Positions 8,935-16,411 of a stretch of DNA of 32,750 nucleotides are shown piece by piece. Each line of letters starts with the position of its first letter. Position 1 is the first letter of the stretch. A model generated the notes under the pieces. It was given only the letters and a program-made list of their open reading frames with translations. It was not told the origin of the DNA and ran no database searches. Both the position numbers and the translations under genes were made by a program. Source of the stretch: Candidatus Saccharimonadota bacterium (GTDB taxonomy: Bacteria; Patescibacteriota; Saccharimonadia; Saccharimonadales; Saccharimonadaceae); contig JAEETK010000011.1 of assembly GCA_016290315.1 (NCBI GenBank), positions 1 to 32,750 on the forward strand, written 5' to 3'.

Positions 8935-9297
8935 ATGAAAAATTACAAACTTGGAGATATGGAGTTGGAGTTTGCCAACTTAATCTGGGAGAATGAGCCG
9001 ATTTCCTCTGGAGGATTGGTACAGCTCTGTGAGCAGAAATTCTCTTGGAAAAAATCCACCACATATACGATGCTGAAGCGTCTTTGTGATAAGGGCATTT
9101 TTCAAAACAATTCGGGCAATGTCGTTTCTGTCCTTTCAAAACAGGAGTGGTTTACGAAGCAAAGTGAGGGCTTCGTGGAAGAAACATTCAACGGTTCTTT
9201 GCCGCAATTCTTAGTGGCGTTTACCCGCCGCAAAAAGCTCTCAAAGCAGGAAATCGCTGAAATACAGAAAATCATCGACCAAAATGCAGAGGAATGA
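8935..9297 (+). CDS. blaI: BlaI/MecI/CopY-family repressor
   Basis: 120 aa starting at ATG 8935, which has an excellent ribosome-binding site (AAGGAGG, 8922-8928); the frame opens further upstream but without one. The winged-helix DNA-binding domain shows the family pattern: LGDMELEFANLIWENEPISSG, then WKKSTTYTMLKRLCDKGIF for the recognition helix region. BlaI-type repressors sit as dimers on the palindromic operators upstream and are cleaved when the partner M56 sensor is activated. The stop overlaps the next gene (ATGA), as in bla/mec-type pairs. Promoter, operators and strong ribosome-binding site are Firmicutes-like and differ from the neighbouring genes, so horizontal transfer is likely. 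What signal is sensed here is unknown. Confidence 0.88.
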   Translation: MKNYKLGDMELEFANLIWENEPISSGGLVQLCEQKFSWKKSTTYTMLKRLCDKGIFQNNSGNVVSVLSKQEWFTKQSEGFVEETFNGSLPQFLVAFTRRKKLSKQEIAEIQKIIDQNAEE

Positions 9298-9299
9298 CT

Positions 9300-10607
9300 A
9301 TGAGCGACAAAGTATTTCTCGATATTGTAAATATGAGTATTACGGGCAGCTTCGCCATCTTAATTATTATACTGGCACGGCTGCTGCTGAAAAAAGCTCC
9401 AAAGGTTTTCTCCTACGCAATATGGTTTGTTGCCTTTTTCCGTCTGCTTGTCCCCGTTTCCTTTGAAAGCGTTTTGAGTATATTACCGTTCAACACAACG
9501 CCGCTTTCTACGGATATGCTTTACATTGAAACCCCTTATGTGGAAACGGGCGTAAAAGCGATAGACAGCGTAATCAACCCTGTTGTAGCAACTGAGGTTT
9601 TCGGTTCTACCGCAAATGTATATCAGATATTTGCCTTTTGGGGGAAGATTATCTGGTTCATCGGCGTTTTGGCATTTTGCCTGTATAGCATACGCTCATA
9701 TTCCAAACTCAAAAAGAAATTACAGAGTGCCGTCCTTCTTCGGGATAATATTTATATTTCGCAAGTAATCAGTACGCCCTTTGCGCTTGGATTGCGAAAT
9801 CCAAAAATATACTTGCCGAGCAATTTGGCTGACGCACAGGAATATGTAATTGCCCACGAACAGACGCATCTCGCTCGGCGTGATAACCTTGCGAAAATAT
9901 TAGGATATGTCGTTCTTATCCTGCATTGGTTTAACCCTCTTGTGTGGCTTGCGTTCAAGCTGTTCGTTACCGATATGGAAATGTCCTGCGATGAAAGCGT
10001 AATCAGAAATTCAAAGGAGGATATTCGCAAAGAATACAGCCAGTCGCTTTTAGAGCTTTCTATTGAAAAAAGCACACTTGGCGTACCGATGGCGTTTGCC
10101 GAGGGAAATCCCAAAGAAAGGATAAAAAATGTTATGAAATCAAACACGAAAAAAATCATTGGATTTGCAGGTTTAGGAGCGGTAATTTTAATTGCGGTCA
10201 TTGCAATATGCCTTATTCCTAACCGCCCGCAGTATGCGACGGCAAAGGATGCTATTACAGGCATCCCCGCAATAGCTACGCAGTCTGCAACTCATGCTGC
10301 AATAAAGACTGCCGATGGAAATACGACCATTACAGATAGTGAAGGCTTCAATCAACTGCTGACCTTTATAGAAAATATTGAGGTCAACACGAAAGAAGTC
10401 AAGAGAGGCTCTTGGAATGACAGCGAGGGAAATAATAAAATTACATTTTACCGAGCAGACAATTCTATGGACTCCGTAATCAGCTTCACTTCTGATTATT
10501 CTAAGATTTGGATTGAAACAAACGCAACGCTTTCTTTCACATATAGCGTGAAAGACTCAGCAGAAGTGCAAAAGGGACTTGCGGCTTTCCTTGGCAGCAA
10601 TAGCTAA
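9300..10607 (+). CDS. BlaR1-like M56-family membrane sensor metallopeptidase
   Basis: 435 aa from ATG 9300, which is 7 nt behind GAGG; an alternative ATG at 9294 overlaps the blaI stop. Membrane helices lie near the N-terminus (from SITGSFAILIIILARLLL), around residues 110-130, and again in the middle. The M56 zinc site reads HEQTHLARRDNL (HExxH) with a downstream helix LVWLAFKLFVTDMEMSCDESV that holds the third ligand Glu. A helix (IIGFAGLGAVILIAVIAICL) then leads to an extracellular domain of about 130 aa that is not a penicillin-binding sensor domain. No beta-lactamase gene is nearby, so the regulated target is unknown. Together with blaI it forms a complete regulatory pair on a foreign segment. 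Confidence 0.85.
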   Translation: MSDKVFLDIVNMSITGSFAILIIILARLLLKKAPKVFSYAIWFVAFFRLLVPVSFESVLSILPFNTTPLSTDMLYIETPYVETGVKAIDSVINPVVATEVFGSTANVYQIFAFWGKIIWFIGVLAFCLYSIRSYSKLKKKLQSAVLLRDNIYISQVISTPFALGLRNPKIYLPSNLADAQEYVIAHEQTHLARRDNLAKILGYVVLILHWFNPLVWLAFKLFVTDMEMSCDESVIRNSKEDIRKEYSQSLLELSIEKSTLGVPMAFAEGNPKERIKNVMKSNTKKIIGFAGLGAVILIAVIAICLIPNRPQYATAKDAITGIPAIATQSATHAAIKTADGNTTITDSEGFNQLLTFIENIEVNTKEVKRGSWNDSEGNNKITFYRADNSMDSVISFTSDYSKIWIETNATLSFTYSVKDSAEVQKGLAAFLGSNS

Positions 10608-10686
10608 GGTAATCTTGCGTTTGTGATTTTGCCATAAGTCGGAGGAAATATGCCTAATGCAAAAAGAAAAGTTCATACTATGCCCT

Positions 10687-11034
10687 ATCAAAGAAAACCG
10701 TCTTTTGTTTCCTAAAGACGGAAAAGGCCAAGTGCGTATGAAGGAATTCTATAACGAATTTACCAACTCGAATACGCCAATCAAATCATCGCTTGGACTT
10801 TATGATGCGCAATGGAACACTGAAATGCTTTCAAATCTGATGGGAGGAAAGTACTTTCAGAATCCTAAACATCTGAAGTTAATTCAAGATCTAATTGCTT
10901 ATACGACTACGACGTCAGATACTGTTCTAGATTTCTTTTCCGGTTCGGCAACTACTGCACATGCCGTCATGGCACTAAATGCCATTGATCAGGGGCATAG
11001 GAAATATATAATGGTACAAATACCAGAACAATGC
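10687..11034 (+). pseudogene. C-terminal fragment of a type III-like (Mod) adenine DNA methyltransferase
   Basis: The reading frame shows the end of a Mod-type methyltransferase: ENRLLFPKDGKG, then NPKHLKLIQDLI, the SAM-binding motif DFFSGSATTAHAVM, and KYIMVQIPEQC. The catalytic DPPY part and all earlier sequence are missing. Just upstream, an ATG at 10650 with the site GGAGG starts a different short frame that stops at 10715. It looks like the start of the next gene on the foreign segment, cut off at the junction (about 10680-10695). After PEQC the frame runs directly into recombinase sequence, so both ends are recombination junctions. Confidence 0.7.
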
Positions 11035-11979
11035 GCTTCGTCGAGAGAAGGAAAAATTGAGCATAAGCAGGAAAAACTACTTGAAGCACATTTCAACGAT
11101 GCAATCCCCCTCAGTTTAATGAAGCGAGAACAGCAATCATTATCAAAAACAGCTCTCAGCTATTGAACATGAAATCAGCGTCCGCAGCACTACGTTCGAT
11201 GATATCCTCAAGAATCTGTCTCTTGCCTTCGATCTAATCGAGGATTGCGGCAGAACTTATCGAAAAGCGAACGATAATATTAAAAACTCATGTGCCAAGC
11301 TATATTCAAGAGAATCTGGATACATGAGGACGGGACAGTAACTACAGATTTTACTGACATATATAAGAATATCGTCGGCCCAATTGAGCATGATTTGATT
11401 AATCAGAACACGAAATCAGCGTCTGCCGAAGCAGACGCTGATTCTATCCACAAGTTACTCAAATCCTACTCAAATTTTTTTGGGCAGGGTTTGAATAACG
11501 AACTTTTGGTGGACCTATCGCAAACCTACTCGAACAATTACCAAATAATTCGCGATTACGTCAAGAATCACGCTTCTACCCCTGTTAATACTGATGTAGA
11601 TCCAGCTATAGTAGACCAGTCCTACAATTCAGATTGTATAGTAAAATCCATCAAACGACAGCAAAAGACACTTACCGAGCTAGAAACTAGAACTATTTGT
11701 GAGAGGTACAAGAATGGCGCTTCAAGCTATGAACTCGCCAAAGAATTCGGATGCCACCATAGAACTATCTGTGATGCACTCAAGCGAAATGGTGTAGAGG
11801 TATCTCATCAAGCAGCAAAGAAGCCGGAGCTCACCAAGAGGATTATTGAACTATATGCAGAATATAAGACGCCGAAGGAAATAGGTGCCATAGTCGGAAT
11901 TGGCTGCGATACGGTCCGCAAGGTCCTCAAGGAGAACGAAATCTATATCCGCAAGAGCTGGGAGTATCCGAAGCAATAA
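11035..11979 (+). pseudogene. Large serine recombinase, C-terminal part, with two opposite single-base indels
   Basis: Frame 1 gives REGKIEHKQEKLLEAHFNDAIPL, frame 2 (about 11150-11284) gives AIEHEISVRSTTFDD...LIEDCGRTYRKANDNIK, and frame 1 again from about 11287 gives MCQAIFKRIWIHEDGTV. Joined, these form the coiled-coil and end region of large serine recombinases. The first shift is one extra A in the five-A run at 11145-11149; the second is one missing A in the five-A run at 11282-11286. The tail contains VDLSQTYSN and two HTH-like segments, identical in design to 2-298. The catalytic Ser domain is absent; the sequence upstream is methyltransferase. Only the last 229 codons (from ATG 11290) form one open frame. 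Confidence 0.72.
11682..11979 (+). repeat. Direct repeat of bases 1-298
   Basis: Base 1 aligns with 11682, and the two segments differ at only scattered positions through the common stop codon (for example GCATCAAAG versus GCAGCAAAG). They are in the same orientation about 11.7 kb apart, so recombination between them could delete or circularise the intervening surface-protein and mobile DNA. The first copy continues beyond the window start. Confidence 0.9.
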
Positions 11980-12006
11980 AAGAACGCCGAGCAATCAAGC
12001 CCGGCG
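11977..12006 (-). terminator. Rho-independent terminator of the minus-strand pair
   Basis: On the minus strand CGCCGGGC (12006-11999) pairs with GCTCGGCG (11992-11985) across a six-base loop, followed by TTCTTTT. It serves the two minus-strand genes to its right and lies at the end of the converging recombinase relic. Confidence 0.7.
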
Positions 12007-12033
12007 CACATTGGTAGAAAAGCGATAGAAATA

Positions 12034-12321
12034 TTAAGCTCTGAAGTTATTCCCGCAATCGTGGCAATAGTATATTTTCGAGTTATTCTGAATAATGCGC
12101 TTGCTTAACCATACATAGCCTTTATTCTGCGACTTCTTAATTAGCGCATACCACCAGTCGAAATATATCAAGACAATCAAGGCTATCATGGCTTTACACA
12201 TCCACCAACATACATAGTAGACGCCAAACAAGATGAGCCATAATATGCCATGCTTACTTCGCTCACTAGAAAGCTGAACTTTTGTGCTGCCACATTTTGG
12301 GCATTTGCGATTTATGCTCAT
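12034..12321 (-). CDS. Zinc-ribbon membrane protein, 95 aa
   Basis: The N-terminus carries CPKCG and the C-terminus CHDCGNNF, which together can form a four-Cys zinc ribbon. Between them lies a long hydrophobic stretch (about 27-62) with many Trp/Tyr, enough for one or two membrane helices. The protein is second in a minus-strand pair, 12 nt after the stop of the PASTA/Ltp-like gene, so co-transcription is likely. Family and function are not recognised beyond this architecture. Confidence 0.55.
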   Translation of the reverse strand: MSINRKCPKCGSTKVQLSSERSKHGILWLILFGVYYVCWWMCKAMIALIVLIYFDWWYALIKKSQNKGYVWLSKRIIQNNSKIYYCHDCGNNFRA

Positions 12322-12333
12322 ACGGACGCCTGA

Positions 12334-13029
12334 CTAATTAGGAAGATTATCAATGGCATATTGAGCTTCTTCGGCCGTGAATCCCTCGCCGTATTCTGAT
12401 GTTAATTGGTCATAAATTTTTGATTTCGACATATGCATATTTTCTTGGTAGGATTTTGCTTTCGCTAGGGCATTCGCCTTGTAGTCGGCAACTAAATTAT
12501 CTATAGCGTACTGGGCTTCTTCTTTGGAAAATCCCTCGCCGTATTCTGATGTTAACTGATCGTAGATCTTCGATTTTGACATGTGCATACTTTCTGAGTA
12601 AGATTTTGCTTTCGCAAGGGCATTTTTCTGTCCCATAGTAGGCTCTTTACCTAGAGAATAGGAAACTGTTAGCGTAGCACCTTTACAGACTTTCTCTCCG
12701 GCTTTAATACTTTGAGAAATAACAGATTCTCGTTTTATAGTATCCGAATATTTAGCATCCCCAACCTTATAGCTGAGTCCCTTATCCTTGGCCCACTTAG
12801 CAATATCGTTAGCTCCCATTGAGCTTAGGTCAATCATTTCTATTTTTTCATCGTCTGAGCAAGCGGAGGACTCGGCGGTCGTATTGTCGTCGGTAGAATC
12901 GTTGCTATCTTTATTCGCAGAGCCGCTAGCTCCTATTATTAATACTAAGACGATAATTACCCAGAACCACCATTGTTTATAGAATGGCTTCTTATCGGAG
13001 CTCTTTACTTTAGTATTCTTTTCGCTCAT
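12334..13029 (-). CDS. PASTA plus Ltp-like repeat membrane protein (superinfection-exclusion-type domain)
   Basis: 231 aa. ATG 13029 is chosen because GGAGA lies 7-8 nt upstream; the frame extends to 13089 without such a site. The order is: a cytoplasmic basic tail, one membrane helix (WWFWVIIVLVLIIGA), a Ser/Asp/Thr-rich linker, one PASTA-like domain (about 85-145), and two Ltp-type repeats of about 45 aa. Each repeat has the form ALAKAKSY.E.MHMSKSKIYDQL followed by SEYGEGF..EEAQYAIDNL. In phage TP-J34 a lipoprotein built of such repeats blocks DNA injection by other phages; actinobacterial homologues exist as surface proteins. There is no lipobox here, so the protein is helix-anchored. A role in phage exclusion is inference. 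PASTA domains bind peptidoglycan or beta-lactam-like ligands. Confidence 0.75.
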   Translation of the reverse strand: MSEKNTKVKSSDKKPFYKQWWFWVIIVLVLIIGASGSANKDSNDSTDDNTTAESSACSDDEKIEMIDLSSMGANDIAKWAKDKGLSYKVGDAKYSDTIKRESVISQSIKAGEKVCKGATLTVSYSLGKEPTMGQKNALAKAKSYSESMHMSKSKIYDQLTSEYGEGFSKEEAQYAIDNLVADYKANALAKAKSYQENMHMSKSKIYDQLTSEYGEGFTAEEAQYAIDNLPN

Positions 13030-13250
13030 GCTAATTCTCCGCGCGTTACTAATATTTACGGCATCGTATAGCGCAAATAAAAACGACACCGCAGGGTGTC
13101 TATATCCATATCACAATCCGGTGTTGCCGTCTTGCTTAGCGGTGCCGTTTTAATACGACAACCGCCAAATTATTAGCCCCGGATTGCTCAGATTGTTATA
13201 TGAATATAGACATCTTCATTATATCACGCTCACTTCTTTACAATATAAGC

Positions 13251-14393
13251 ATGAGCAAGCATATATCTAAAGCCAAGAAAAAGAAAATCGTAAACAAATA
13301 TTACAAAGGTGCGAAAATACCAGACTTAAGCAAACAATACCGTATTCCTATCAGCACTATATATACATGGATAAAGAAATATTCTCCAGCACACCTCAAG
13401 CACAAGTTCCTCGCACAAGCTACAGACTACCGAAACCTCGAGAAACGCGCCACTAAATTCGGAAACGAGTTGAACCTATTACAGAGCTTCCTTGAATACA
13501 AAGGAATAGAGAATAAAGAGCGCTACGAATTCATGGACCTCCTCTACGGAAAATTCACCATCCATGAACTATGTGGAGCCTTTAATATCGATCGCGGCAC
13601 CTACTACAATCATCTGCGCAGCAAAGATAAATACACTCACTTCAAAGACCGCAATGCTCGGATTGACCCCATCATATATAAAATACATAACGACTTTAGA
13701 GAATATGGCGCCGAAAGAATCGCCATTGCTATCAGGGAAGAGACCGGCGAAGCTGTAAGTCCAGACTATATCAGAAAACGTATGAGATACCTTGGAATCG
13801 AGAGCAGTCTCACAAAAAAGCCGAAACCAAGATTTCTCCGATGGAATACACGCAAACAAACATTACTCGTTAAAAAATACGAAGTAACAGACATAAATCA
13901 GGTCTGGGTAGCAGACATTACGGAATGCCAGATTAAAGGAATAAAAAGATACATTAGCATCTACGAGGATTTATGCTCAAGAAAAATCATTGCATATAAT
14001 GTAGGATACAATCAAACAACGCAACTTGTTCGGCTTGGGCTCGATCACGCAATGAAGACCAGGCATCCAAAACCCGGTCTTTTTATTGTTCATACAGATG
14101 GCGGAGCTCAATATAACTCATGGACTATGCGTAGGCTCTACGCTAAATATAAAATCAATCACTCCGTCTCCCGCCCGGCTATGCCAACGGACAATGCAAA
14201 TGTCGAATCATTTAACAGAACTTTAAAGTCCGATTTCATTAAAGGAGGCGATCAGTTCCATAGCGATTTCGAATTCAGGGAGAAATTAGATGAATTTATC
14301 GAGAAATATAACAGCACCCGTGTTCATACTGCTCTAGGCACCTCACCGGATAAGTTCGAAGAAAAGCTCAAAAATAGGTCAAAAGAGTCATAA
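13251..14393 (+). CDS. IS3-family transposase, single-frame OrfA-OrfB type
   Basis: 380 aa from ATG 13251; an in-frame ATG at 13200 would add a hydrophobic leader with no ribosome-binding site. The N-terminus has an HTH (IPDLSKQYRIPISTIYTWIKK), followed by a HTH_21-like region (YGAERIAIAIREETGEAVSPDYIRKRM) and an rve integrase core. The catalytic triad is visible: Asp in VWVADITE, Asp in VHTDGGAQY and Glu in NVESFNRTLK, with exactly 35 residues between the second Asp and the Glu. IS3 elements usually need a -1 frameshift to fuse OrfA and OrfB; here both parts are already in one frame. A -10 TACAAT (13239-13244) ends 6 nt before the ATG. Confidence 0.9.
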   Translation: MSKHISKAKKKKIVNKYYKGAKIPDLSKQYRIPISTIYTWIKKYSPAHLKHKFLAQATDYRNLEKRATKFGNELNLLQSFLEYKGIENKERYEFMDLLYGKFTIHELCGAFNIDRGTYYNHLRSKDKYTHFKDRNARIDPIIYKIHNDFREYGAERIAIAIREETGEAVSPDYIRKRMRYLGIESSLTKKPKPRFLRWNTRKQTLLVKKYEVTDINQVWVADITECQIKGIKRYISIYEDLCSRKIIAYNVGYNQTTQLVRLGLDHAMKTRHPKPGLFIVHTDGGAQYNSWTMRRLYAKYKINHSVSRPAMPTDNANVESFNRTLKSDFIKGGDQFHSDFEFREKLDEFIEKYNSTRVHTALGTSPDKFEEKLKNRSKES

Positions 14394-14552
14394 TCCTGGC
14401 AAAATTCTAAAAATAACAGATATAAATTTCAAAAAGGTGGGGTTCGAATCTTCTACTTTTTGAATTTTATGGAAAAAAAATTAGGAAATTCCGCATTTCC
14501 TAATTCTCAAATCTACCTCTGTTATTATTAGAATATTCTAGAATTTCTGTCA
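14394..14552 (+). other. Non-coding 3' tail of the IS with two hairpins
   Basis: The first hairpin (14424-14467) pairs AAATTTCAAAAAG with CTTTTTGAATTT (one bulge) and has the loop region GGTTCGAATC, resembling a tRNA T-arm. The second is perfect: AATTAGGAAAT (14479-14489) with ATTTCCTAATT (14495-14505). They probably terminate or insulate transposase transcription. The remnant's tail at 7973-8100 shares the first hairpin's design and the TTCCGCAT/ACCTCTGT blocks. Confidence 0.55.
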
Positions 14553-14574
14553 CGGAAGTCGCTGGTGTTGCATT

Positions 14575-14650
14575 TGGTGGAGCACAGGAGATTCGAACTC
14601 CTCACCTCTTCCATGCCATGGAAGCGCTCTACCAAATGAGCTAGTGCCCC
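14575..14650 (-). tRNA. tRNA-Ala (anticodon GGC)
   Basis: Read on the minus strand from 14650. The acceptor GGGGCAC pairs with GTGCTCC and includes the G3-T70 wobble that marks tRNA-Ala. The D arm reads GCTCATTTGGTAGAGC and the anticodon arm CTTCC-ATGGCAT-GGAAG carries GGC. The T arm contains AGTTCGAATCT, and CCA is encoded (14577-14575). It marks the edge between accessory DNA and the conserved genes. Confidence 0.95.
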
Positions 14651-14712
14651 AGATTTTTACAACACAATTATACACCATCGGCGCCAAAAAACCAATGTGT
14701 TAATATATACCT

Positions 14713-16284
14713 ATGAGGAGAGGTATATTCAAGAAGTCAAGAAATTGGCTCAAAGCATTTATTCGCAGTGATAGCTTTAAGCATTTCTTATGTTTTCTAG
14801 CGCTACTTACTGTTGCTTATATGGGCTTCCTTAATCAAACTATCATATCTGACAATATTACCGGCCGCATGGAGCGATACGACTCCGAAAACATCATAGA
14901 GTTTATGAACGAGGGCGCCACCGCAATCAATGGCCGTTGGGGCAATATTACTTATTACTTGGTTCACAAACCACTATCGCTACTCGGTTTTAATTACATA
15001 CACAATCAATGGGTCTATTTCGCCATCGATATTACCGTATTCGCTATTGCACTCACGGTAACTTACGAAGTCTTCCAGAAGCTAATCAACCGCAAAAAAG
15101 CAAAACTACCGCTGTTCTTCGCAATTGCGCTAATGGCCGTCAATGCCTTTATGGTCGACGGCGCCTCGTTCCTGATTCCCAGCCACCCGCAAGCCATGCT
15201 ATGCGCGGCATTAGTTCTATACTTCATTACTTCAAAACGGCGCTACCGTTACTTAACCGCTAGTATTTTCGCATTAGGCGCAATCGTGACTTATCAGAGT
15301 TATTACGCGCCTATTTTAATTCTAGGAACTCTAGCAATCTATATCCAAAATAAAGAAAAACTAAACAAACAATTTGCAGTCAATCTCGCAAAGCTCTTTG
15401 GCATAACTGGCGCCAGCGTCATTATTCAATTACTGTCCACAAAAATTTACTGCAAACTTGCAGGAATAGGTGAGGCAAAATCTACATCATTCACTTTATC
15501 AATTAGTAAAAACTTGCAAAAGCTCTACAAAGCATGGGAAAGCGCCAGCGGTTACCTCGCGCGCGGCTTCGGTATATATCATCTGCAAAACATTTTGATC
15601 ATAGTGCTTGTATTACTACTTGTATTCATAGCAATCGCCATAATTCATCAGCACAGCTACTCCAAGATCCCATTCAATATAATCTTTATTTGCGCTGCAA
15701 TTATTATTCCAATCCTATACACAATAGCCGCAGACAATGTTTACTTTGCGGCCCGCATACTTGTGGGGTACTTCACAGTCATCGCCGCAATAGCCATCCT
15801 CGCAATCTATCAGATTCCAAAAGATTGGAATTTTTCAATATTGGCATACGGCCTTGCCATCTTCGTTGCCATAAACGTATTTCATATTGCCGGCCTAATC
15901 ACCGATATTCAAATATCAAACCGCGTCGAAATGGCAGAGTTACGCCTAATTCAAAATAGAATCGAAAACTACGAATTGCAATCCGAGCAAGAAATCACAA
16001 AAGTCTATGTCTATAATGCCGACTATGGCATACGCAACTTTTCCGAGCTAAACACTAACCACCCAAATAATACCTACTACAGCTCCCATCAGCTACTAGC
16101 CGCACCTTGGAGCGACGTTAATTCGCTGAATCGGGTCATGGGGCGCAATTTCGAGCGTATCCAAATGAGCGAAGCCACATTTAAAGAAAAATTTCCAAAT
16201 CATGAGCAGACAGACATGAAATACTTCGACCCAGACGAAAGGCTCGCCTTCGACAAGGGCGTTCTCTACTGGATAGCATATTAA
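14713..16284 (+). CDS. Polytopic membrane protein, GtrII-type glycosyltransferase candidate
   Basis: 523 aa. After a short basic N-terminus there are about ten hydrophobic helices up to about residue 400, then a soluble tail of about 120 aa. An extracytoplasmic loop after the first helix carries acidic residues (YDSENIIEF) and the sequence NGRWGNITYYL. This agrees with GtrII (Glucos_trans_II) membrane glucosyltransferases, which move a lipid-linked sugar onto surface polysaccharide. The family call is by overall layout and is not certain; another GT-C-type enzyme is possible. TGTTAATAT ends 6 nt before the ATG, so the mRNA may be leaderless. Confidence 0.55.
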   Translation: MRRGIFKKSRNWLKAFIRSDSFKHFLCFLALLTVAYMGFLNQTIISDNITGRMERYDSENIIEFMNEGATAINGRWGNITYYLVHKPLSLLGFNYIHNQWVYFAIDITVFAIALTVTYEVFQKLINRKKAKLPLFFAIALMAVNAFMVDGASFLIPSHPQAMLCAALVLYFITSKRRYRYLTASIFALGAIVTYQSYYAPILILGTLAIYIQNKEKLNKQFAVNLAKLFGITGASVIIQLLSTKIYCKLAGIGEAKSTSFTLSISKNLQKLYKAWESASGYLARGFGIYHLQNILIIVLVLLLVFIAIAIIHQHSYSKIPFNIIFICAAIIIPILYTIAADNVYFAARILVGYFTVIAAIAILAIYQIPKDWNFSILAYGLAIFVAINVFHIAGLITDIQISNRVEMAELRLIQNRIENYELQSEQEITKVYVYNADYGIRNFSELNTNHPNNTYYSSHQLLAAPWSDVNSLNRVMGRNFERIQMSEATFKEKFPNHEQTDMKYFDPDERLAFDKGVLYWIAY

Positions 16285-16289
16285 ACTCA

Positions 16290-16367
16290 TGTTATAATAA
16301 AGACATGTTTTACCTTTCAGCATTTATACCATATTGGCCTTGCGCCTGCCGTACTGCTTTAGCTTGA
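16290..16367 (+). promoter_or_regulatory. Extended -10 box and 20-codon Trp-containing leader ORF before trpS
   Basis: TGTTATAAT (16290-16298) ends 6 nt before an ATG at 16305 that opens a 20-codon frame closing with TGA at 16365-16367. The peptide has one Trp (codon 11) followed closely by two Cys. Its stop lies within the -35 region of the trpS promoter. It may be a leader peptide tied to Trp supply, or chance. No attenuator hairpin pair was recognised. Confidence 0.35.
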
Positions 16368-16392
16368 TTTTTAATGCATTTTATGATATAAT
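16364..16392 (+). promoter_or_regulatory. trpS promoter
   Basis: TTGATT (16364-16369), a 17-nt spacer and TATAAT (16387-16392), with an extended TGA before the -10. The expected start is about 13 nt before the trpS ATG, and AAGGA lies at about 16395-16399. Confidence 0.75.
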
Positions 16393-16411
16393 GAAAGGAC
16401 AATATCGCTTT

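Larger units (their letters stand above)
13195..14552 (+). mobile_element. Complete or near-complete IS3-family insertion sequence
   Basis: One intact DDE transposase gene is followed by a 3' tail with two hairpins. The right end is placed at 14552, where the reverse complement begins TGACAGAAATTC, similar to the end of the remnant at 8100. The left end is uncertain (somewhere in 13195-13240); I could not find a convincing matching inverted repeat or target duplication. The element lies 22 bp from the 3' end of tRNA-Ala. Confidence 0.6.

Noticed and set aside
9752-10264. 170-codon minus-strand frame inside the M56 gene
   Set aside because: It lies antisense to a gene with clear M56 motifs, has no ribosome-binding site and no recognisable domain.
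8935-10607. A beta-lactam resistance operon
   Set aside because: Only regulator and M56 sensor are present; no beta-lactamase or PBP gene is next to them and the sensor's outer domain is not of the penicillin-binding type.
11140-11290. Programmed frameshifting in the recombinase
   Set aside because: The two shifts are opposite in sign in plain A runs, without slippery heptamer plus stimulator, and the protein also lacks its catalytic domain; decay or read error is simpler.
12034-13029. A toxin-antitoxin pair
   Set aside because: Both proteins are membrane-associated with PASTA/Ltp or zinc-ribbon features; neither resembles a known toxin or antitoxin.
13085-13100. GACACC/GGTGTC hairpin as terminator or IS end
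   Set aside because: Six-pair stem with no T run and no matching copy at the other end of the IS.
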